This document shows positions 1 through 8,755 of a stretch of DNA of 64,000 nucleotides, one piece after another (the first letter of the stretch is position 1; each line of letters begins with the position of its first letter). The position numbers and the translations under genes were made by a program. Origin of the DNA: CAZMSD01 sp964568855 (GTDB lineage: Bacteria > CAIWAD01); NCBI GenBank assembly GCA_964568855.1, contig CAZMSD010000010.1:28892-92891 (forward strand). The letters are read 5' to 3'. The notes below the pieces were generated by a model. It had not been told where the DNA came from and made no database searches. It saw only the letters and a program-made list of their open reading frames with translations.

Positions 1-1
1 G

Positions 2-1270
2 GGCATCGAAGGCCTGATCCACATCAGCGAGATGAGCTGGACCCAGCACGTCAAGCACCCCTCCCAGATCCTCTCCGTGGGGCAGCAGGTGGAGGTTATG
101 GTGCTCGAAGTGCGCAAGGAAGAGCGCAAGATCAGCCTGGGCCTCAAGCAGACCGAGCCCAATCCGTGGGAGGAGCTTGCGGACAAGTACACGCAGGGTT
201 CGATTCACGAGGGTCTGGTGCGGGACCTTGTACCCTTCGGCGTCTTCGTGGAACTCGAGGCGGGCATCGAAGGTCTGGTGCACATCAGCGATCTCTCCTG
301 GACGCGCAAGCTGCGCCATCCAGGCGAGCTGGTCAAGAAGGACGAAACGCTCAAGGTGCAAGTGCTGCAGTTCGACCGCGACGAACGCCGAATCGCGCTG
401 GGCGTGAAGCAGCTGCAGGAGAATCCCTGGGAGAAGTTCGAAGAGGAATTCGACGTGGGCTCCCAGGTTGAATGTAAGGTGGCCAAGGTAATCGACAAGG
501 GCGTGGTGGTCACACTGCCCCACGGCCTGGAAGGGTTCGTTCCCAATTCCAAGATGCGCCTGACGGACGCCCAGGGAAACAAGGTGCAGCTCAAGGAAGG
601 CGACGGCAGCATCTTCCGAATCATTGAATACGACCGCAACAACAAGAAGGTGATCCTTGCCACTCCTCAGCGCGTGAGCGAAGAACAGAAAGCGGTGCTG
701 GATTATCGCAAGAGCAAGCCCAAGGCTCACGCCAGCGGGGCGCTGGGCGATGCCTTGCGGGAAGCCGGGCTGGTGAAGTCCGGGCGCAGGAAGTCGCAGA
801 AGCAGGGTGAAGGCTCCCGGGAGGCGCGGGCAAAAAGGGAAGCCCCTCAGCCCGCACCGGCTGATGCGGAAGCCGGGCCGAAAAGCGAGACCGAGCCCGC
901 CCCGCCGAAGGATACGGATGCTGAAACTGCAGCAGCTCCTGAGGCCGAGGCTGCTCCCAGCGCGGATTCGACGCCGGAAGAATCCGCCCCGGTGGAAGCC
1001 GAAGCTCCCCGGTCTGAGACGGAGGAGCCTACCAGGTCTGCTGAGGAGACGGACGAGCACTCCCAAACCCCGGAGGGAACGGAAGAAGCTCCCGCAGTGG
1101 AGGAGGCCGCGGAAGCCGCCCCTGAAGAACAGGACCGGCCCGCCGGGGATGCCGGAGAAACCGGTGCGGCGCCCGAACCCGAAGAGACCGCGGCAGCCAA
1201 CGGACCCGAAGCGGATTCCGGTGTCGCGGACGAGGAAGCGGGTGCGGAGGAAGAGCAGCGTTCGGAATAA
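2..1270 (+). CDS. rpsA: 30S ribosomal protein S1, C-terminal part (5' end outside window)
   Basis: S1 binds mRNA on the 30S subunit and helps initiation. The frame is open from the first bases, so the gene begins upstream. At least three S1 (OB-fold) repeats are visible, each with the G-I-E-G-L-(I/V)-H-I-S or G-L-E-G-F-V-P signature (about window residues 1-60, 60-145 and 145-230). The last ~180 residues are a low-complexity Glu/Ala/Pro tail, which is unusual because most S1 proteins end shortly after the last repeat. A hairpin with a short T-run follows the stop. Identity is secure; the tail function is unknown. Confidence 0.95.
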   Translation, partial: GIEGLIHISEMSWTQHVKHPSQILSVGQQVEVMVLEVRKEERKISLGLKQTEPNPWEELADKYTQGSIHEGLVRDLVPFGVFVELEAGIEGLVHISDLSWTRKLRHPGELVKKDETLKVQVLQFDRDERRIALGVKQLQENPWEKFEEEFDVGSQVECKVAKVIDKGVVVTLPHGLEGFVPNSKMRLTDAQGNKVQLKEGDGSIFRIIEYDRNNKKVILATPQRVSEEQKAVLDYRKSKPKAHASGALGDALREAGLVKSGRRKSQKQGEGSREARAKREAPQPAPADAEAGPKSETEPAPPKDTDAETAAAPEAEAAPSADSTPEESAPVEAEAPRSETEEPTRSAEETDEHSQTPEGTEEAPAVEEAAEAAPEEQDRPAGDAGETGAAPEPEETAAANGPEADSGVADEEAGAEEEQRSE

Positions 1271-1309
1271 TCCGGTCGGACGGTGCGATTATCGCAGTTC
1301 AATCCAGGC

Positions 1310-1340
1310 GCGGTCCGTCAATGGCAGACGGGCCGCGTTT
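1310..1340 (+). terminator. Rho-independent-like terminator after rpsA
   Basis: A 10-bp stem with one G-U pair (1310-1319 with 1327-1336), a 7-nt loop and a short TTT run begin 39 nt past the rpsA stop. The T-tract is weak, so termination may be partial. Confidence 0.55.
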
Positions 1341-1370
1341 CTCATGGCCCAGGTCGCGGGGCGCGATTAG

Positions 1371-2744
1371 ATGACTGAAAGTCCGGAGCTGATTCAGACG
1401 AAGAATTGCGGACCGGTGCACCAGGGGACTCCGCGAGTCAGCATAGCCGTCCTGGGCTGCCGGCTGAACCAGTACGAGAGCCGCGCCGTGCTGGGCCAGT
1501 TCCTGCGCTGCGGGTTTCGAGAAGTGTCCTTCGAAGAACCCGCCGACCTGGTTATCGTCGATACCTGCGCAGTTACCCGGCGGGCGGAGCAGAAGGCGCG
1601 GCAACTTATCCGCTCGGCGATCCGCGCCCATGCCGGGGCGGTGATCGCCGTCTGCGGCTGCTACGGGCAGCGGGATGCCGCCCGGATCGCCCGCATCCCC
1701 GGAGTGGACTTCGTCCTGGGCACCCGGGAAAAACTCGACCTGCCCGCCTGGATCACGGAGCTCTGCAAACAGGATCCGCCGGTGATCCGCGTCTCGGACC
1801 CGGCCGCCCCGCGCAGCGAGGAGTTCATGGCCGCGGAGAGCTTCGGCGGATTGACCCGGGCGCTGCTCAAGATCCAGGACGGCTGTGATATCTTCTGCAG
1901 CTTCTGCGTCGTGCCGCACCTGCGCGGCCGCAGCCGCAGCATGCCCCGCGAGTCGATCCTCAGGCAGGCGCGCCTCCTGCTGGACCGGGGTTACCGCGAA
2001 CTGGTGCTCAGCGGCGTGCACATCGGCGGCTATGGAAAGGACCGGGGCGGCGGGGAAAACCTCGCGGAACTCTGCAGGATCCTGCTCGATCTTGATGGCC
2101 TCGAGCGTCTGCGGCTTTCCTCCATCGAACCCTGGGATATCGATGAAGAGCTGATCCGCGCCATGGCAGGGGATCCCCGCTTCTGTCCCCACTTCCACAC
2201 GGCGATCCAGAGCGGCTCGAATCGTATCCTAGGGCGAATGCGGCGGAGAATCGACTCCGCCGGGCTCTACGCGCTCTTCGAGCGCCTGGCGGACGAGATT
2301 CCGGACCTGGGCCTCGGCACGGACGTGATGGCGGGCTTTCCCGGCGAAGAGGAGCATGACTTCCGGGAAACGGTAGAGATGATCCACCGCGTCCCCTTCA
2401 CTTACCTGCACGTGTTTCCTTACAGCCGTCGCGAGGGCACGCGGGCGGCGGGCTTCGAGGGACAAGTGGAATCGGAGGTCCTTCGGCGGCGCTGCGGCGA
2501 ACTTCGCGCCCTGGGCCGCGAAAAGCGCTCCGCGTTTCACACCGCCAACCTGGGCCGGCGGATCAGCGTGCTGCTGGAATCCGGACCCGGCGGGGAGAAC
2601 CTCCAGGGTTACACGGCCAACTACCTGCGCGTGCGGCTGCCGGCGCCCGTTGGAAAGGAAGCGGGCCTGTACCAGGGAAGCCTGCTGGAGGTTGAGCTGC
2701 TGGAAGACCTGGGCGCCACGGTGCGGGGCCGCATGGTCCCCTGA
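1371..2744 (+). CDS. mtaB: MiaB/MtaB-family tRNA methylthiotransferase (radical SAM)
   Basis: Predicted to add a methylthio group to a modified adenosine at tRNA position 37; the MtaB branch acts on t6A to give ms2t6A. The N-terminal UPF0004 domain shows conserved cysteines in G-C-R-L-N-Q, D-T-C-A-V-T and C-G-C-Y. The radical-SAM motif C-D-I-F-C-S-F-C near residue 170 binds the second 4Fe-4S cluster, and a short TRAM-like end follows. At 457 residues it is of normal family length. The ATG lies 34 nt beyond the rpsA terminator hairpin and has no strong Shine-Dalgarno. MtaB rather than MiaB or RimO is inferred from the N-terminal G-C-R-L-N-Q-Y-E pattern. Confidence 0.88.
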   Translation: MTESPELIQTKNCGPVHQGTPRVSIAVLGCRLNQYESRAVLGQFLRCGFREVSFEEPADLVIVDTCAVTRRAEQKARQLIRSAIRAHAGAVIAVCGCYGQRDAARIARIPGVDFVLGTREKLDLPAWITELCKQDPPVIRVSDPAAPRSEEFMAAESFGGLTRALLKIQDGCDIFCSFCVVPHLRGRSRSMPRESILRQARLLLDRGYRELVLSGVHIGGYGKDRGGGENLAELCRILLDLDGLERLRLSSIEPWDIDEELIRAMAGDPRFCPHFHTAIQSGSNRILGRMRRRIDSAGLYALFERLADEIPDLGLGTDVMAGFPGEEEHDFRETVEMIHRVPFTYLHVFPYSRREGTRAAGFEGQVESEVLRRRCGELRALGREKRSAFHTANLGRRISVLLESGPGGENLQGYTANYLRVRLPAPVGKEAGLYQGSLLEVELLEDLGATVRGRMVP

Positions 2745-2858
2745 GCGATGTGCACGATTGGCCCATCCTTTGCACATTACCGGTAATGGCGTTTCAAGAA
2801 GCGTTTTACCGGCCCCGGATGTGCGCATCGCCACACAAAGGGATGCAGGGCCGAGTAC

Positions 2859-2878
2859 CTGTCTGGAAGCTCAGACAG
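2859..2878 (+). other. Hairpin in leader of the secreted peptidase gene
   Basis: CTGTCTG (2859-2865) pairs perfectly with CAGACAG (2872-2878) around a 6-nt loop, 48 nt before the ATG at 2926. No T-run follows, so it is more likely a leader structure than a terminator. The rest of 2745-2925 shows no confident promoter. Confidence 0.4.
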
Positions 2879-2925
2879 CAGGAAGTCTCAGATTCCATGA
2901 AACCTGAAAGAGGGAGAACCACACA

Positions 2926-5900
2926 ATGCACTTCAAGGGATTGATCCTGTGCTTGGCCGCCTTGCTTTCCACAGCCCAGGCCCAGCTTCCTGAAATCAAG
3001 CTGCCCCAGGCTTCCATCCAGATTCTCCACCAGGACCGCCTGGACACTGGACCGGCCTGGCGCGAGTTCCAGGACCGACATCCCGGCTGGCGCGTGGTCG
3101 ACTGGGACCGGATTCACGATTATCCGCACCGGGCGCTGGGTGACGGCATCTGTCTGCCCGGAGGCCCCATCGCCTCCGCGGAGGACCTGGACGACCGCCT
3201 GCGAGACTTCCTTGCATCACACCCGGGCCTGCTCAGCGGCAGCCGGCGGGATGCCCCGGAGGATATCGACGCGCTGTACATCGGCCGCCACGGCAAACTC
3301 TGGTACGCGCGCTACGCCCAGCGCTGGGCGGGCCGCCTGGTGCTGCTGTCCGAACTGGTATTCCGTGTCACACTCGACGGGCACCTGCTGATGATGGGCA
3401 GCGACCTGCATCCCGGGCTCGATGCCCGGGAGCCAGAGCTGGATCGATCGGCGGTGGAGCGGCTGCTGGCCGGCCTTCCCGCCGGAGAGCACAAGGTGGC
3501 CGAAGTGCGGGTGGAAGAGGACTGGGTGCTGCTCCCGCTGCTCGATGGCAAGAATTTCCGCTTCGAGGCGGCCTGGCCCGGTCGCGTCCTGCTGGACCAT
3601 CCTGAACACGACTACCGGGTCTTTGTCTCCGGGCGGACGGGCGAGATCCTCTGGAGCTGGAATCAGGTGCGCCACGTGGTCCTGGAGGGCACCCTGATGG
3701 GAATCGTGGAGGAGCAGCAGCCCAGCGATCCCGACCTGCCCCAGCCACTGGCCTACGTCCAGCTGGACGTGGAGGGCCAGCAGGTGACCACCGGGCGCGA
3801 CGGTTCCTGGTCGTTGGAGCTGGAAATGGAAGGACCCTGGAGCCTGCAGGCCCAGTGCTACGGCGACTATGCCGACGTCAACCGCACGGACGGCGCCGAC
3901 GGGCAGTACTGGGTGGACCTCTACGGCGACGAGGACACGCTGACCTTCGACCTGGACTACGCCCAGATCCAGGAGCTGGATGCTTACCTGCACACCACCC
4001 GGGTGCACGATTTCATCACCGACCTGGACGATTCCTTCACCGGCCTGGACGAGTCCCTGCCCGTGAACATCAACATCAACAGCGTCTGCAACGCCTACTG
4101 GGACGGCTCCAGTATCAACTTCTTCCGGGAGGGCGGGGGCTGCCACAACACGGCCCGGCTCGCCGGTGTGGTGTATCACGAGTACGGCCACGGGGTCAAC
4201 GACCGCCAGTACATGCAGGCCGGCGAGCCCTTCGGCATGACCAACGGCGCCCTGCACGAGGGCCTGGCCGACGTGACGGCCGTCTACCTGATGGACGTGC
4301 ACTACGTGTCTCCCGGCTGGAACATCCGGGACCTGGACAACAACAACAGCTACCCTGAACACGTTACCGGCGAAGTGCACGCCGACGGCATGATCATCGG
4401 CGGCGCCATGTGGCACATGCGGGAAGCCCTGGGTCTCGAGCTAGTGCGTCCCATGCACCACTACGCCCGCTGGGGCACGCCCGACGATCCCGACCTGGGA
4501 CGCTGCTTCTTCGAGTACTTCATTGAAATCGTGCTGGTGGACGACGACGACGGCGACCTTTCCAACCTGACGCCCCACTGGGAAGAGATCAACGGCGCCT
4601 TCAACCAGCACGGCATCGGCAGCGTGCTGGCCTGGATCGCCGCTGAATTCGAAGTGGTGGAGGCGCCCTTCTACACCCCGCCCGGAGAAGCTCTGGAGCT
4701 GACCGCCTCGCTGTCCGCACCAGTTTTCCTGTTCCCCGAAAGCGTGGAACTGGTCTACTGGATCGACGACCAGCCGGAAGAGACGGTGGAATTCGTGGAG
4801 ATCGAAGCCGGGCTCTGGCAGGGAGAGATACCCGGCCAGGATTACGATACGGTGGTTCACTATTACGCCCGGGTGATCAACGACGCGGAAGTGGATATCC
4901 TGGCGCCGCCCGGTGCTCCCGCGGAGCATTATCGAACCCGTTTCGCTTACCGACAGGATCTGCTCTTCACCTTCGAGGAGGACGGCGGAGGAGGAGAATG
5001 GGAGGGCGTCTGGGACTGGGGCGAACCACAGTCGGGGCCGGTGGAGGCGCACTCCGGGCTGAATGCCTGGGCCACCGACCTCTACCAGAACTACCCTGAC
5101 GACCACCTGGCCCGGCTGAGTTTCCCGTCCCAGACCGTGCGCGACGAGGACATGGTGCTGGCCTACTTCTACCACTGGATGGACATGGAGACCGGCTGGG
5201 ACGGGGTCAACGTGGAGGCGGCGGTCAACTACGAGAACTTCGAGATCCTGGAACCCTGGGGCGGTTACGACATGGTCAGCCCCGGCAACAACATCTGGCC
5301 CGGCGTGCCGGCGCTCACCGGGCAGACCGAGGGCTGGGAGCGCCTGGTTCTAGACCTCTCGGACCGCACCGAACCCGGCGACCTGGTGCGGCTGCGCCTG
5401 AACATGTTCTCCGACGGCTGGATCACGGCGCCCGGCTGGTACGTGGACGACCTACAGTACATCGGTTTCGAAGGGCCGCAAGTGCTGATCCACGAACCGC
5501 TGGCCGACAGCGAGGACATGCAGCAGGTGGAGTTCCCGGTGCTGGCCCTGCTGAACACGGAAATCGAGATCGACGATTTCCTGCTGAGCTGGCGTGTTGA
5601 GGGCGGCGAGATCGTCGAACAGGAAATGGAGGCGACGGGCGAGCCGCAGGAGTACGCTTCCGTGATCACAGGCCCATTTCCCGACCAGACCGTGGAATAC
5701 CGGCTCGAAGCCTCCAACGCGGTGGGTTTCTACGTCAGTTTTCCCGAGGACGACAGCTGGCACGCCTTCCACGTGGGACCCGACCTGGAGCCTCCCCTGG
5801 CCTCCTTCACCAGCCCGCCCTACGACGTGATCGGCCACTCCGCCACGTATCACGTGGAGGCCCAGGCCAGCGACAACCAGGCTGTGGCCGAGGTCTCCCT

Positions 5901-6849
5901 CAACTGGCGCGAGGCGGGCGGCCAGTGGCAGGAGCTGGCCCAACTGCAGCAGGTGGAAGGGGATCTCTGGTCCGTCGATGCCTACTTCTACTCGGGAGGA
6001 CTCTCTGAGGCGGAATTCGCGCTCAGGGTCGTGGACGCAGCCGAAGCCCAGAACGAGGGGTGGAGTGAAACCGTGAGCGTCAGCCTGGGCGAGTACCAGT
6101 ACGTGGACGACTTCCCGACGATTCCCATGCCTCACTGGAATGTGAGCGGCGAGTGGATCCCCCAGGACGTCCGTGTACACGAGGGCGAGTACGCGCTGGG
6201 CACATCGGCGGACAACTTCTACGATCCCTGGGCGGAAGGCGAGGCTGAATTCGGCCGGCCAATTGACCTGGAGCACGCCGAAGCAGCCTTCCTGGTTTTC
6301 TGGGAATGCTGGTTCCTGGAACCGGAGGACGACTTCGTCTTCATCGAAGCCAGCACCGACGGCGGGCAGAACTGGGAGATGCTCGAGGAGCGCACCAGCG
6401 GTTCCGGCTGGGTGCAGACGGCCCTCTCGCTTCAGGATTACCTGGGCCAGTCCGACCTGAGGTTCCGTTTCAGGCTGCAGGCGGACGGCGACAACGACGG
6501 CTTGCACATCGGCTATTTCGTGGACGAGATCGAGATCTTCAGCGACTGGGTTTCGGTGGAACCGCCGGCCCAAGCTCTGAGTCCCGGTTCATTCCGGCTC
6601 TCGGAGGCGCGACCCAATCCCTTCAACCCGGTCACCAGGGTGGAGCTGGAACTTCCCCGCGCGCTCCCGGTGCGGGCGGAACTCTTCGATCTTAGAGGTG
6701 CCAGTCGGGGCCTGCTGCATTCAGGGATCCTGCCCGCCGGGCGGCATACTTTGCTCGTCGAAAGCGGCCGGCTGTCCTCGGGCCTGTACTTACTGAGTGT
6801 GAGCGGCGGCTCGCAGGTCGAGGTGCGAAAGCTGCTTCTGATCAAGTAG
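2926..6849 (+). CDS. Large secreted zinc metallopeptidase (M36/M4-like gluzincin) with C-terminal sorting-type domain
   Basis: This is a 1307-residue exported protein. A short signal peptide ending around A-Q-A is followed by a propeptide-like region of the fungalysin/thermolysin type (to ~240) and a carboxypeptidase-regulatory-like beta domain (~250-310). The catalytic signature H418-E-Y-G-H is followed 27 residues after H418 by G-A-L-H-E445-G-L-A-D, the glutamate zinc-ligand pattern of gluzincins. The C-terminal half contains beta-rich Ig-like and jelly-roll-like segments. The end (residues ~1220-1307) holds N-P-F-N-P-V-T and a terminal basic K-L-L-L-I-K, the FlgD-like/type-A sorting module. 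A good SD (AGAGGGAG) precedes the ATG. Exact peptidase family is inferred. Confidence 0.8.
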   Translation: MHFKGLILCLAALLSTAQAQLPEIKLPQASIQILHQDRLDTGPAWREFQDRHPGWRVVDWDRIHDYPHRALGDGICLPGGPIASAEDLDDRLRDFLASHPGLLSGSRRDAPEDIDALYIGRHGKLWYARYAQRWAGRLVLLSELVFRVTLDGHLLMMGSDLHPGLDAREPELDRSAVERLLAGLPAGEHKVAEVRVEEDWVLLPLLDGKNFRFEAAWPGRVLLDHPEHDYRVFVSGRTGEILWSWNQVRHVVLEGTLMGIVEEQQPSDPDLPQPLAYVQLDVEGQQVTTGRDGSWSLELEMEGPWSLQAQCYGDYADVNRTDGADGQYWVDLYGDEDTLTFDLDYAQIQELDAYLHTTRVHDFITDLDDSFTGLDESLPVNININSVCNAYWDGSSINFFREGGGCHNTARLAGVVYHEYGHGVNDRQYMQAGEPFGMTNGALHEGLADVTAVYLMDVHYVSPGWNIRDLDNNNSYPEHVTGEVHADGMIIGGAMWHMREALGLELVRPMHHYARWGTPDDPDLGRCFFEYFIEIVLVDDDDGDLSNLTPHWEEINGAFNQHGIGSVLAWIAAEFEVVEAPFYTPPGEALELTASLSAPVFLFPESVELVYWIDDQPEETVEFVEIEAGLWQGEIPGQDYDTVVHYYARVINDAEVDILAPPGAPAEHYRTRFAYRQDLLFTFEEDGGGGEWEGVWDWGEPQSGPVEAHSGLNAWATDLYQNYPDDHLARLSFPSQTVRDEDMVLAYFYHWMDMETGWDGVNVEAAVNYENFEILEPWGGYDMVSPGNNIWPGVPALTGQTEGWERLVLDLSDRTEPGDLVRLRLNMFSDGWITAPGWYVDDLQYIGFEGPQVLIHEPLADSEDMQQVEFPVLALLNTEIEIDDFLLSWRVEGGEIVEQEMEATGEPQEYASVITGPFPDQTVEYRLEASNAVGFYVSFPEDDSWHAFHVGPDLEPPLASFTSPPYDVIGHSATYHVEAQASDNQAVAEVSLNWREAGGQWQELAQLQQVEGDLWSVDAYFYSGGLSEAEFALRVVDAAEAQNEGWSETVSVSLGEYQYVDDFPTIPMPHWNVSGEWIPQDVRVHEGEYALGTSADNFYDPWAEGEAEFGRPIDLEHAEAAFLVFWECWFLEPEDDFVFIEASTDGGQNWEMLEERTSGSGWVQTALSLQDYLGQSDLRFRFRLQADGDNDGLHIGYFVDEIEIFSDWVSVEPPAQALSPGSFRLSEARPNPFNPVTRVELELPRALPVRAELFDLRGASRGLLHSGILPAGRHTLLVESGRLSSGLYLLSVSGGSQVEVRKLLLIK

Positions 6850-6861
6850 CGGAGGATTCGA

Positions 6862-7206
6862 ATGGATCGAATCGCCATGCTGAACCGCATGTCGGAAGTC
6901 CTGGACCGGGTTCCGCGGGGCAAGGTCCTGAGCTACGGCCGGCTGGCGGAGCTGGCCGGATTCCCCGGGCAGTCCAGGCTGGCCGCCTGGCTCTGCAGGC
7001 ACTTGCCCTGTGCCGGCCTGCCCTGGCATCGCGTGCTTTCCGCGGATGGTCGCAGCCGGATTCCCGATTATAAAACTCGTGAAGAACAGTTCAAGCTGCT
7101 ATGGGTTGAAGACGTTCCCCTGAGATCCGCTGAACAAGTGGACATGACTTTGGCCCTTTGGAGACCCGAGCTGCTGGACTCCGACACCCAGGATGCCGGA
7201 ATTTGA
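6862..7206 (+). CDS. Alkyltransferase-like (ATL) DNA-binding protein, MGMT family
   Basis: Homologous to the DNA-binding domain of O6-methylguanine-DNA methyltransferase. The reactive P-C-H-R-V motif reads P-W-H-R-V here, so the alkyl acceptor cysteine is replaced by tryptophan, the hallmark of ATL proteins. These bind O6-alkylguanine without repairing it and flag it for nucleotide excision repair. The helix-turn-helix region V-P-R-G-K-V-L-S-Y-G and the arginine-finger region are present. At 114 residues it matches the normal ATL length. It lies 12 nt after the secreted peptidase gene with SD GGAGGATT; the pairing looks like convenience rather than a shared function. Confidence 0.85.
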   Translation: MDRIAMLNRMSEVLDRVPRGKVLSYGRLAELAGFPGQSRLAAWLCRHLPCAGLPWHRVLSADGRSRIPDYKTREEQFKLLWVEDVPLRSAEQVDMTLALWRPELLDSDTQDAGI

Positions 7207-7292
7207 ACATCCTGAACGATTCACGATCTCTCCTCGTTCTTATCGCGTCCGCAAGTGACTATTTTTCAATGATCGGGATGGGTTGAAAAACT

Positions 7293-7308
7293 TGGCACGG
7301 TATCTGCG
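7293..7308 (+). promoter_or_regulatory. Sigma-54 (RpoN) -24/-12 promoter
   Basis: TGGCACGGTATCTGCG matches the sigma-54 consensus TGGCACG-RNNN-TTGCW at nearly every position, with the required GG-N10-GC spacing. The predicted start is near 7319. No gene starts until tgt at 7536 and a terminator intervenes, so it appears to drive a non-coding RNA. No enhancer-binding activator is encoded next to it. Confidence 0.7.
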
Positions 7309-7318
7309 ACTTCCTCCC

Positions 7319-7524
7319 TCGATCGGTTGTCGGTCATGACCCTTTTCATCGGCTTCTGCGCTGTGGGGACGCAACACGGAATCTGACGAAGGATCGGCGC
7401 CGATCGCGTTCTGCCACCGCTACAGGCAGAGCCCTTTCGGTTTGCCCTAGCCCCTGGCTGGGCTGCCCTACCTGGCCAAGCCAAGGAGATTTCCCGCCCG
7501 GTACTTGCCGGGCGGGCTCTTTTT
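7319..7524 (+). ncRNA. Candidate sigma-54-dependent structured small RNA (~206 nt)
   Basis: The interval between the sigma-54 promoter and a strong terminator has no convincing coding frame but several local stems: palindrome GGTCATGACC at 7332-7341, GATCGGC/GCCGATC at 7392-7405, CTGCC/GGCAG at 7411-7429, AGCCC/GGGCT at 7449-7464, and the terminator. GATCGG at 7321 could also pair with 7400-7405. It does not show the signature sequences of 4.5S RNA, RNase P RNA or tmRNA, and 5'/3' end pairing expected of 6S RNA is not evident. An alternative is a regulatory leader of tgt that is attenuated at the terminator. Confidence 0.5.
7493..7524 (+). terminator. Strong Rho-independent terminator just before tgt
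   Basis: CCCGCCCGG (7493-7501) pairs perfectly with CCGGGCGGG (7508-7516) over a 6-nt loop and is followed by CTCTTTTT. It ends only 11 nt before the tgt start, leaving no room for an ordinary tgt leader. Confidence 0.85.
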
Positions 7525-7529
7525 ATATT
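7524..7529 (+). promoter_or_regulatory. Possible -10 element for a leaderless tgt mRNA
   Basis: TATATT lies 6 nt upstream of the tgt ATG (7536). Initiation at the usual distance would fall on or next to that ATG, and no Shine-Dalgarno exists between the terminator and the ATG. No good -35 is seen, so this is tentative. Confidence 0.3.
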
Positions 7530-7535
7530 CCAGCC

Positions 7536-8684
7536 ATGAACGACTCCCTGCCCTCTTTTCATCTCCAGGCATCTTGCGGCAACGCCCGCGCGGGTGACCT
7601 TGAATCAACCCGGGGCCTCGTCCACACGCCGCTGTTCATGCCCGTGGGCACCAGGGCCAGCGTGAAGACGCTCGATACGCGCGACCTGCTGGAACTGGGC
7701 GCGCAGATCCTGCTGGCCAACACCTACCACCTGTTTCTGCGTCCGGGCGCTGAACTGATCGCTCGAGCCGGCGGGCTGCACAGCTTCATGAGCTGGTCCG
7801 GGCCGCTGCTCACGGACTCGGGCGGTTTCCAGGTCTACAGCCTGGGTGAGCTGCGCGAGGTTCGCGAAGAGGGAGTGGAATTCCGCTCGCACCTCGACGG
7901 CAGCCGGCACACCTTCACTCCGGAATCGGTGGTCGAGGTCCAGCGGCTGCTGGGCAGCGACATCATGATGGCGCTCGACGAATGTCCTCCCGCCCACGCG
8001 GAGCGCTCCTACGTTGAGCGGAGCATGGAGCTTTCCTGTCGCTGGGCCTTCCGCTGTCGCTCGGTCTGGCTGCAAAGCGAACCTCTGCACGGCAGCGCGC
8101 AGGCCCTGTTTCCCGTGATACAGGGCGGAGTCCACGAGGACCTGCGCCGCCGCTGCATCGACGAGCTGTCACGCGAGGACTGGCCCGGCCTGGCCATCGG
8201 CGGACTGTCGGTGGGCGAGCCCCTGCCGGCCATGCGGGCGATGACCGAGTTATGCTGCGGGTTGATGCCCGTCGAGCGCCCGCGCTACCTGATGGGCGTG
8301 GGCAGCCCGCGGGACATCCTCGAGAGCATCGATCTGGGGGTGGACCTGTTCGACTGCGTGCTGCCCACTCGCAACGCCCGCAAGGCCACGCTGTTCACGC
8401 GCCGGGGCCGCTATTCCGCCAAGGCGGCGAAGTACAAGGAGCATTTCGATCGGCCGGTGGATCCGGAGTGCCGGTGTTACACCTGCCGGACCTACGACCG
8501 GGCCTACCTGCGGCACCTTTACCACGTGGAGGAGTTCAGCGCCATGCGGCTGGGCACCATCCACAACCTGTGCTACTTCATGGACCTCGTGCGCGGCGCG
8601 CGCCGGGCGATTCTCGACGGGCGCTGGAAAGACTACCTGAAAACCTGCCTCGACGCCTACGCCGAAGCGGAGGAATCGCCTTGA
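7536..8684 (+). CDS. tgt: tRNA-guanine transglycosylase (queuine tRNA-ribosyltransferase)
   Basis: Exchanges guanine 34 of GUN-anticodon tRNAs for preQ1 in queuosine synthesis. The protein is 382 residues, the normal family length. Visible motifs are T-P-L-F-M-P-V-G-T near the N-terminus, D-S-G-G-F-Q-V, G-G-L-S-V-G-E-P, the nucleophile region F-D273-C-V-L-P-T-R, and the zinc site C-R-C-Y-T-C with a downstream His. The ATG at 7536 is fixed by the conserved N-terminal strand but has no Shine-Dalgarno and sits 11 nt after a terminator T-run. No other queuosine gene is nearby. Confidence 0.95.
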   Translation: MNDSLPSFHLQASCGNARAGDLESTRGLVHTPLFMPVGTRASVKTLDTRDLLELGAQILLANTYHLFLRPGAELIARAGGLHSFMSWSGPLLTDSGGFQVYSLGELREVREEGVEFRSHLDGSRHTFTPESVVEVQRLLGSDIMMALDECPPAHAERSYVERSMELSCRWAFRCRSVWLQSEPLHGSAQALFPVIQGGVHEDLRRRCIDELSREDWPGLAIGGLSVGEPLPAMRAMTELCCGLMPVERPRYLMGVGSPRDILESIDLGVDLFDCVLPTRNARKATLFTRRGRYSAKAAKYKEHFDRPVDPECRCYTCRTYDRAYLRHLYHVEEFSAMRLGTIHNLCYFMDLVRGARRAILDGRWKDYLKTCLDAYAEAEESP

Positions 8685-8710
8685 GGGACGCTTTTCGTGA
8701 TACAACCTCC

Positions 8711-8755
8711 CCGCGGCGGAGTTGAGCGTGTGACACGAGGCCTCCGCCCCCGCGG
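8711..8755 (+). other. Long hairpin downstream of tgt
   Basis: CCGCGGCGGAG (8711-8721) pairs with CTCCG (8742-8746) plus CCGCGG (8750-8755), leaving a CCC bulge and a 20-nt loop that contains GTGTGACAC. No T-run follows, so it may be an inefficient terminator or a leader element of etfBA. Confidence 0.4.

Noticed and set aside
7319..7524. Identity as 6S RNA, 4.5S RNA, RNase P RNA or tmRNA
   Set aside because: Hallmark sequences are missing and the 5' and 3' ends do not form the 6S closing stem.
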